64,000 bases of DNA from JAWKWA01 sp041397765 (GTDB lineage: Bacteria; Pseudomonadota; Alphaproteobacteria; Rhizobiales; Hyphomicrobiaceae): NCBI GenBank assembly GCA_041397765.1, contig JAWKWA010000003.1, positions 186,001-250,000 of the forward strand, read 5' to 3'. The notes beneath the pieces are model-generated. The model did not search any database and had not been told where the DNA came from. It worked only from the letters and a program-made list of their open reading frames with translations. Numbering within the stretch: the first letter of the stretch is position 1; each line of letters begins with the position of its first letter. This document shows, piece after piece, positions 58,036 through 64,000 of this stretch. The translations under genes and the position numbers were made by a program.

Positions 58036-58839
58036 ATGGCATCGCTCGAAATCTACCTCGGCGTGGCGCTCGCGGGGCTCGTCAGCTTCCTCAGCCCCTG
58101 CGTGCTGCCGCTGGTGCCGCCCTATCTGGGCTTTCTCGGCGGCACCACCCTCGACATGATGACCGGCGAGGACGAGAAGGTCGATGCCGGCGTCTGGCGG
58201 CGCGTCGTCATCGCCTCGCTCTGCTTCGTGCTCGGCTTCACCACCGTCTTCGTCGCGCTCGGCGCCACCGCTTCCCTGCTCGGCCAGGTCGTCCAGGAAT
58301 ACCGCGAGCCGCTGTCGATCGCCGCCGGCCTCGTCATCATCGTCTTCGGCCTGCATTTCCTCGGCGTCTTCCGCATCCCGCTGCTTTATCGCGACGTGCG
58401 CTATCACGGCTCCGAGGCCCCCGCGGGCTATCTCGGCGCCTATCTGATCGGGCTCGCCTTCGCCTTCGGCTGGACCCCTTGCGTCGGCCCCATCCTGTCG
58501 GCGGTGCTGGCGACCGCGGCGAGCGCGACGAGCCTCTCCTTCGGAGTGAGCCTGCTCCTCGTCTATTCGCTCGGCCTCGGCATTCCCTTCGTCCTCGCCG
58601 CCGTCGCCATCCGGCCCTTCATGCGTTTCATGCGCATGTTCAGCCGCCATCTCGGCCGCGTCGAGAAGGTGATGGGCGTGGCGCTGGTGCTGGCCGGGCT
58701 CCTCTTCGTCACCGGCAACATCAACCAGCTCGGCAACTGGATGCTGGAGACCTTCCCCGGCCTCGCCGAGATCGAGCGTGGCCTCGTTCCCGATGATCTG
58801 TCGGGCGAGATCGTGCGTCAGGGCACGGGCGGCAACTGA
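58036..58839 (+). CDS. ccdA: Cytochrome c biogenesis protein CcdA (thiol:disulphide transporter)
   Basis: A 267-residue inner-membrane protein of six to seven membrane helices. The paired redox cysteines are in GLVSFLSPCVLPLVPPYLGF and GLAFAFGWTPCVGPILSAVL. CcdA carries electrons from cytosolic thioredoxin to the periplasm for haem attachment to cytochrome c and for disulphide repair. Start after CTCGGGAGCAGGC. No ccm genes are adjacent. Confidence 0.94.
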   Translation: MASLEIYLGVALAGLVSFLSPCVLPLVPPYLGFLGGTTLDMMTGEDEKVDAGVWRRVVIASLCFVLGFTTVFVALGATASLLGQVVQEYREPLSIAAGLVIIVFGLHFLGVFRIPLLYRDVRYHGSEAPAGYLGAYLIGLAFAFGWTPCVGPILSAVLATAASATSLSFGVSLLLVYSLGLGIPFVLAAVAIRPFMRFMRMFSRHLGRVEKVMGVALVLAGLLFVTGNINQLGNWMLETFPGLAEIERGLVPDDLSGEIVRQGTGGN

Positions 58840-58968
58840 CGCGGCCGTCCCCTTGCACGCGACGCATCGCCATCACGCGGTGGCGGGCATTGACGCGCCA
58901 TGGGCCGGATCGCCATGACTGCGGGCAAGCGCGCCCTAGAGGCTCAATCAGGATCGGAGTGTCCCCCC

Positions 58969-60420
58969 ATGCTCGAGCGCACCAAGTTCTTCATCGACGG
59001 CAGCTGGGTCGAGCCGCGCGGCCGCCAGCGCCTCGAGGTCGTCAATCCGGCGAGCGAGGAGCCCGTCGCCGTCATCTCGCTCGGCACCGCCGAAGATGTC
59101 GACCTTGCGGTTCGCGCCGCCACCCGTGCCTTCGCGACCTGGGGCTTCACTTCCAAGGAGGAGCGGCTCGGGCTCCTGCGCCGGCTCGGCGAGATCTATC
59201 AGGGTCGCATCGAGGAAATGGCGAAGGCGATCTCGCTGGAGATGGGCGCGCCGATCTCCATGGCCGTCACCGCCCAGGCCGCGACCGGCCTCAACCATAT
59301 CCGCAGCTTCATCCGCGTCCTCGAGGGTTACGAGTTCGAGCACGCCCTCTCGCCCGAGCATGCCTCCGAGCGGATCATCATGGAGCCGATCGGCGTCTGC
59401 GGCCTCATCACGCCGTGGAACTGGCCGATGAACCAGGTGGCGCTGAAGGCCATTCCCGCCTTCGCCGCCGGCTGCACGGCGGTCTTGAAGCCCTCCGAGC
59501 TCGCGCCGCTCTCCTCGATGCTGTTCGCCGAGATGGTCGCCGAGGCCGGCTTCCCCGCCGGCGTCTTCAACCTCGTCAACGGCGACGGTCCGACGGTCGG
59601 CGCCGCGCTCTCCAGCCATCCGGGCGTGCATTTCATGTCGCTGACCGGCTCGGCCCGCGCCGGCATCGCCGTCTCCAAGGCGGCCGCCGACACCATCAAG
59701 CGCGTCTCGCTGGAGCTCGGCGGCAAGGGCGCCAACCTCGTCTTCGCCGACAGCGACATCAAGGTTTCGGTCAAGCGCGGCACGCTGCACTGCTTCAACA
59801 ATTCCGGCCAGTCCTGCAACGCCCCGACCCGCATGCTGGTCGAACGCGCCGTCTATGCCGATGCCGTCGAGATTGCCGCCGAGACGGCGCGCGCGACCAA
59901 GGTCGGCCAGCCCGCCGAGACCGGCCCCCATATCGGCCCGGTCGTCTCCAGGACCCAGTTCGAGAAGATCCAGCGCCTCATCGAGACCGGCATCGCCGAG
60001 GGCGCCCGTCTCGTTGCCGGCGGGCCGGGGCGTCCGGAGGGCTTCAACCGCGGCTATTTCGTCCGACCGACCGTCTTTGCCGACGTCACGCCCGGCATGA
60101 CCATCGCGCGCGAGGAGATCTTCGGCCCCGTCCTCTCCATCATGCCCTTCGACAGCGAGGACGAGGCGATCCGCATCGCCAACGACACCGATTACGGCCT
60201 CACCAACTACATCCAGAGCGGTGATCAGGCGCGCGCCCAGCGCCTCTCGCGGCGCCTGCGCTCGGGCATGGTGGTGATGAACGGCACGCCGCGGCCGGCC
60301 TCCAGCCCGTTCGGCGGCATGAAGCAGTCGGGCAATGGCCGGGAAGGCGGGCGCTGGGGCCTTGAGGAATATCTCGAGGTGAAGGCGGTCGCCGGCTGGA
60401 ACCCGGACGTGGAGGCCTGA
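58969..60420 (+). CDS. NAD(P)+-dependent aldehyde dehydrogenase family protein
   Basis: A 483-residue protein; start MLERTKFFIDGSWVEPRGRQ was chosen over an in-frame start at 58900. Active-site motifs: the cofactor-binding PWNWPMNQVALKAIPAFAAG, the glutamate in VSLELGGKGANLVF, and the cysteine near residue 283 in NNSGQSCNAPTRMLV; the late EEIFGPVLSIMPFDSEDEAI is conserved. The sequence is close to the broad ALDH group acting on aliphatic or aromatic aldehydes. Substrate not predictable. Confidence 0.93.
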   Translation: MLERTKFFIDGSWVEPRGRQRLEVVNPASEEPVAVISLGTAEDVDLAVRAATRAFATWGFTSKEERLGLLRRLGEIYQGRIEEMAKAISLEMGAPISMAVTAQAATGLNHIRSFIRVLEGYEFEHALSPEHASERIIMEPIGVCGLITPWNWPMNQVALKAIPAFAAGCTAVLKPSELAPLSSMLFAEMVAEAGFPAGVFNLVNGDGPTVGAALSSHPGVHFMSLTGSARAGIAVSKAAADTIKRVSLELGGKGANLVFADSDIKVSVKRGTLHCFNNSGQSCNAPTRMLVERAVYADAVEIAAETARATKVGQPAETGPHIGPVVSRTQFEKIQRLIETGIAEGARLVAGGPGRPEGFNRGYFVRPTVFADVTPGMTIAREEIFGPVLSIMPFDSEDEAIRIANDTDYGLTNYIQSGDQARAQRLSRRLRSGMVVMNGTPRPASSPFGGMKQSGNGREGGRWGLEEYLEVKAVAGWNPDVEA

Positions 60421-60571
60421 GCACGGCGCAGCCACGCGCCGGCGCGCCACGGCGAGAGACGACCTGACGGCGCGCCACCGTTCACGCTGTCTTGCACCCT
60501 GTCTCGACTGGGCGGGGCGGCTCGGGCAGTCTTGCCGTGGGCCGCTCGGCCCGACAGCCGAGGAGCCGAGA

Positions 60572-62917
60572 TTGTCGAAACCAGCCGGAGACAAGAGGCC
60601 GCCGGCCGGTCGCTCGATCGGCTTCGGGCTGGAGCGCATCGGCCTTGCCGCCCTCGGCCGTCCCCGGCTCGCGGCATTGCTGCTGCTCGTCCTCACCATT
60701 GCGGCGGCGACCAGCATTCCGCGCCTGCCTTCCGACGCGGCTCTCAGCGATCTCTTCCGCGCCGACACCCCCGCCTACCGCGCCCATCGCGACATGATGG
60801 CGCTGTTCCCCTCCGGCGAGTTCGATCTGCTCCTGCTGGTCGAGGGCGGCGACCTCTTCCGCCGCGACGAGATCGAGGCGGTGCGCGACCTCCATGTCGA
60901 GCTCGAGCTGACGGACGGCGTCGCGGGCGTCCTCTCCGCTTTCTCGATGCGCCGGCCTCCCGGTGCCGACGGCACGCCCGAGCCGCTCTTTCCCGACGAT
61001 CTGCCCGGCGATGACGCGCTTCAGGATCTCGTTGCCGAGGCCGAGGCCCATCCGCTCGCCCGCGGCAAGCTGATCGGCCGGGATGCCGAGGGCGGCGGCC
61101 TCCTCCTTCTCGTCGTCTCCCTCGAGCCGGCGGTGATCGCGAGCGAGGGCCTGAAATCGGCGGTCGCAACCGTCGAGAAGACCGCCCGCGAAGCGCTGGC
61201 CGGCGCGCCTGTACGCCTCTCGATCGCCGGCGGCCCGGCCCTCCAGCTCGAGATCCGCCAGGCGATCCGGCGCGATCGGCTCATCTACAACACGGCGGGT
61301 TTCGCGGTCGGTTTCGTCATCTGTCTCGTCTTCTTCGCAAGGCCGTCGCTGGTCCTGCTCGCCTCGCTCTGCCCGGCCGTCGCCGTCATCTGGGCGCTCG
61401 GCATGCTCGGCCATATGGGCCTGAGGCTCAACACGCTGATCAATGTGATCCCGCCCCTCATCATGGTGATCACCTTCTGCGACTCGATGCATCTCCTGCA
61501 CCGCGTGCGCCGCGACCTCGGCGCCGGCGCCGACCGTTTCGCTGCCGCCCGCGCCGCCGTCTGCGACATCGGCCCGGCCTGCGCGCTGACCGCCATCGTC
61601 ACCTCGGCCTCCGCGCTCTCGCTCGCCTTCACCCAATCGGCGTTGATCGCCAATTTCGCCCTCGGTGCCACGCTCTCGCTGATCGCGGCCTTCGTCGCCG
61701 TCATCACCATCGTGCCGGCAGGCACGGTGCTGCTCTTCGACGACGAGGCCCGTTTCCGCGCAAGCGAGCGCGGCACTCGCAATGTCGCCCTGCTCGCAGC
61801 CTTCGCGGTCGGTATCGGCCGTCTCGTCGCGCGCCGGCGCCGCGCGATCGTGGCGGGCGGAGCGGCGCTGACGCTCGCCTTCGCCGCCATGCATCTCAGC
61901 CTCGAGCCGCGCTATCGCCTCGCCGAGCAATTGCCGATCGGCTCCGATGCCGCGCGCGCGACGGCGAGGATCGACGAGCGCCTCGGCGGCTCCCAGCCGA
62001 TCGACATCCTGGTGCGCTGGCAGGATGCGCTCGGACCCGACGATCCGGCGGTCGCTGCGGTCGTCTCGCGCGCCCACGATGCACTTGCCGCCGAGCCGGC
62101 CGTCTCCAAGGTCTGGTCGAACCGCTCGCTCGAGGACTGGCTGAAGGGCGCCGGTGTCGCCGAGGATGCGATCGCCCGGCTGCGCGATGAGATGGGCGAG
62201 CCGGTAAAGGCGCGGCTCGCCTCGGCCGACGGCCGTGCCGCCCTCGTCACCGGCTATGTCCCCGATCTTGGCGCCGGGGCGACCGCCGAAATCGTCGCCT
62301 CGCTCGAGCGCCGGCTGGCGCCGATACGGGCAGAGCATCCCGGCTTCCGCCTCGACATCGCCGGGCTGACCGCCGTTTCGGCGGTCGAGAGCCGCAGCAT
62401 GATCGCCCAGCTCAACATCAATCTGATCGGCTCGATCCTGACCGTCATGGCGATCATCGCCATCGCCTTCCGCTCGCTCCGGCTGGCGCTTCTGTCGGCG
62501 CTGCCCAACATCCTGCCGATCTTTGCCGCCGGCGCCGTCCTCTATGCGAGCGGCAGCGGGCTCGAATATGCGAGCGTGATCGCCCTCGACATCGCCTTCG
62601 GTCTTGCCGTCGACGATACCATCCACTTTCTCAACCATCTCAGCCACGAGGAGCGGCCGGGCGAGCCGGTCGAGAAGGCCGTCGAGCGCACACTCGACGT
62701 GATGGGTCCGGTGGTGATCCTGACCACCATGGTGCTGGTGCTCGGCCTGTCGGTGACGGTGCTGAGCGTGCTGCCGCCCATGCGCCTCTTTGGCATGCTG
62801 ATGATGGGATCCCTGGCAGCAGCCCTCGTCGCCGATCTCGTGCTGCTGCCGGCCGAGGTCATGCTGGCCCGCAGGTGGCTCGCTGTGACGACCGGGCGGG
62901 CCGGCACCGAGAGGTGA
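60572..62917 (+). CDS. MMPL/RND superfamily transporter
   Basis: A 781-residue membrane protein. TTG start at 60572 after GAGGAGCCGAGA. Architecture is two halves, each with one helix, a large periplasmic loop and five helices: first helix LAALLLLVLTIAAATSIPRL, loop about 50-215, helices about 225-390; second first-helix about 405-425, loop to about 600, helices about 605-770. In the second half, GLAVDDTIHFLNHLSHEERP and VMGPVVILTTMVLVLGLSVT are family signatures; in the first half, VITFCDSMHLLHRVRR has the D of the proton relay. It may export lipids or hydrophobic compounds. No membrane fusion protein or outer-membrane gene is adjacent. Confidence 0.9.
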   Translation: MSKPAGDKRPPAGRSIGFGLERIGLAALGRPRLAALLLLVLTIAAATSIPRLPSDAALSDLFRADTPAYRAHRDMMALFPSGEFDLLLLVEGGDLFRRDEIEAVRDLHVELELTDGVAGVLSAFSMRRPPGADGTPEPLFPDDLPGDDALQDLVAEAEAHPLARGKLIGRDAEGGGLLLLVVSLEPAVIASEGLKSAVATVEKTAREALAGAPVRLSIAGGPALQLEIRQAIRRDRLIYNTAGFAVGFVICLVFFARPSLVLLASLCPAVAVIWALGMLGHMGLRLNTLINVIPPLIMVITFCDSMHLLHRVRRDLGAGADRFAAARAAVCDIGPACALTAIVTSASALSLAFTQSALIANFALGATLSLIAAFVAVITIVPAGTVLLFDDEARFRASERGTRNVALLAAFAVGIGRLVARRRRAIVAGGAALTLAFAAMHLSLEPRYRLAEQLPIGSDAARATARIDERLGGSQPIDILVRWQDALGPDDPAVAAVVSRAHDALAAEPAVSKVWSNRSLEDWLKGAGVAEDAIARLRDEMGEPVKARLASADGRAALVTGYVPDLGAGATAEIVASLERRLAPIRAEHPGFRLDIAGLTAVSAVESRSMIAQLNINLIGSILTVMAIIAIAFRSLRLALLSALPNILPIFAAGAVLYASGSGLEYASVIALDIAFGLAVDDTIHFLNHLSHEERPGEPVEKAVERTLDVMGPVVILTTMVLVLGLSVTVLSVLPPMRLFGMLMMGSLAAALVADLVLLPAEVMLARRWLAVTTGRAGTER

Positions 62918-63098
62918 CGGGCGCCTCGGCAAGGGAGTGGCGAATGGCGCCTTGCGGCGGCGGACGGGCTCGGGCAGCCTGCGTCCGAGGGTGTCGCGAC
63001 GCGGCCGCACGGCTTTCCGGCGCGGCGCGACCGCGGCGGCAGACGCGAGGCGTCGGCAGGAATGCAGCCGACCGGGCGCGACCATGGGGAGGACGGAC

Positions 63099-63605
63099 GT
63101 GACGAATTCTGAGGCAGGTAGGATGGGTCGCGCCGGCCGCGTTGCGTGGTGCTTCGCCGGCCTTCTCGTGGCGCTCGTGGTCGCAGCCGCGCCGGCGACG
63201 GCGGGGCCCCTGCAGGATGCGCTGGAGGGAAGCTGGTCCGGCTATGGCTGGCTCACCATGGCAGGCGGCGAGCGCGAGAAGATCCAGTGCTCGGCGAGCT
63301 ATGGCGGTGCCGGCACCGGGCTCGCGGTGACGTTGCGCTGCGTCAGCGTCAGCTATTCGCTCGACGGCCGCGCCGACCTCACCCTTGCGGGCGGCCGGGT
63401 CGACGGCGCCTGGTCGGAACGCTCGTTCGGTGTCGCGGGCTCGGTGAGCGGCCGGGCCGGCGATCGCAGTCTATCGCTGATCCTGACGGGACCGGCGATG
63501 CGTGCCGATGTCGGGCTGACTTCCGACCGCTGCAAGCAGACGCTCTCGATCGACCTCGACGGCACCTCGATCCGCAGTATCTCGGTCGGCATGCGCCGCT
63601 GTTGA
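63099..63605 (+). CDS. Exported protein of unknown function
   Basis: A 168-residue product from GTG at 63099, which has GGAGG six bases upstream; an ATG at 63123 with AGG just before it would give 160 residues. Either way, a signal peptide follows (VAWCFAGLLVALVVAAAPAT) with cleavage near ATAGP. The mature part is Gly/Ser-rich and beta-like: LEGSWSGYGWLTMAGGEREK, IQCSASYGGAGTGLAVTLRC, SDRCKQTLSIDLDG, with cysteines probably paired. No family recognised. Confidence 0.72.
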   Translation: MTNSEAGRMGRAGRVAWCFAGLLVALVVAAAPATAGPLQDALEGSWSGYGWLTMAGGEREKIQCSASYGGAGTGLAVTLRCVSVSYSLDGRADLTLAGGRVDGAWSERSFGVAGSVSGRAGDRSLSLILTGPAMRADVGLTSDRCKQTLSIDLDGTSIRSISVGMRRC

Positions 63606-64000
63606 GACCGCTCTCGCGGAAGTGCCGCGCCGCCCTGTGGCCGGTTCGCAACGGAAGCGACCGCAGATCGCGGAAGCAGACGCGCTACCTGTCGGCCCGA
63701 TCGATGGCGCGAATGGACTGCAGCCGCCGTCCGAGGCCTCCGGAACGCCGTAATCGCCTCGAAAACCACGAAAAATCGTCACTCCCCTGGCATCGCTGGC
63801 CACCGCGGTGAGCGGTCCGCCGGTGTCCGCGCTATCTGTTGCTTCATCGCCACGGCATCCGTGCCTCGGCCGCAGGCCGGGTTGTCTCTCGGCTCCAAGT
63901 CTGGGATACAGAATTCATAAACGTCGCGCTTCTGGAGCGCCGCCGCCCCGCCGGGGGGTAGGGGTCGAGCCGAGCGAACCGGGTGCGATAGAATCTTTGA
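63606..64000. other. Right edge of window, no gene recognised
   Basis: No frame with family resemblance is seen. The composition becomes slightly less GC-rich near 63890-63920, which may be a promoter region for a gene beyond the window. Confidence 0.4.

Noticed and set aside
60482..63085. An 867-codon open frame on the minus strand
   Set aside because: Opposite the MMPL-type transporter; low-complexity Asp/Arg/His/Gly sequence and no start signal.

Overview
The window is GC-rich, gene-dense chromosomal DNA from an alphaproteobacterium, most likely of the order Hyphomicrobiales (Rhizobiales). The order is inferred from gene order: gltA-gltX-comEC-lexA-moeA-moaC-trpC, rlmB/tRNA-Tyr/tRNA-Gly/tuf, cysE next to a DUF3126 gene, rlmE next to ppx/gppA, and dnaG followed by rpoD. 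A LexA box of the alphaproteobacterial form GTTC-N7-GTTC lies upstream of lexA. Genus cannot be told from the sequence alone. No phage, CRISPR array, defence cluster or secondary-metabolite cluster is visible. Most of the window is housekeeping.

Layout. 1-1867: 5' part of purL on the minus strand, running off the window. 1909-5277: a decayed patch with a frameshifted GNAT acetyltransferase, a shattered amidase/PGRP gene, an AT-richer shattered methyltransferase gene, and an internally deleted IS3-family element with recognisable ends. 5573-9699: dnaG and rpoD (replication primase and primary sigma factor). 10062-15363: small membrane protein, a 74-residue protein translationally coupled to a GTPase, DUF2254 membrane protein, class-C beta-lactamase-like hydrolase, HlyU-family protein, flavin reductase. 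15502-18820: rlmB, two tRNAs, a frameshifted tuf, then a degenerate tandem array whose repeat unit carries the last codons of tuf. 18821-31174: leuB, FAD monooxygenase, zinc-finger protein, alpha/beta hydrolase, cysE, gamma carbonic anhydrase, BTLCP cysteine protease, tandem PilZ protein, PAS protein, rhomboid protease, CBS protein. 31404-40993: the conserved block gltA, gltX, comEC (frameshifted), lexA, moeA, and a single ORF joining TrpC to MoaC. 41221-45693: Rieske oxygenase, rlmE, ppx/gppA, M15 peptidase. 45850-52799: amidase and the sarcosine oxidase operon soxBDAG. 52922-63605: ATP-grasp protein, tkt, pgk, ccdA, aldehyde dehydrogenase, MMPL/RND-type transporter, exported protein.

Working together: soxBDAG makes the heterotetrameric sarcosine oxidase, which passes one-carbon units to tetrahydrofolate; the Rieske oxygenase 5 kb upstream resembles betaine/stachydrine demethylases and could feed the same route (inference). 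tkt and pgk belong to central carbon metabolism, cysE and leuB to amino-acid synthesis, and moaC/moeA to molybdenum cofactor synthesis. The two observations most worth following are the TrpC-MoaC fusion (no stop in any forward frame and no ATG/GTG/TTG start in the linker) and the tuf-tail repeat array. Several single-base frameshifts in otherwise intact genes (tuf, comEC) may be sequencing errors and should be checked against reads before biological weight is placed on them.
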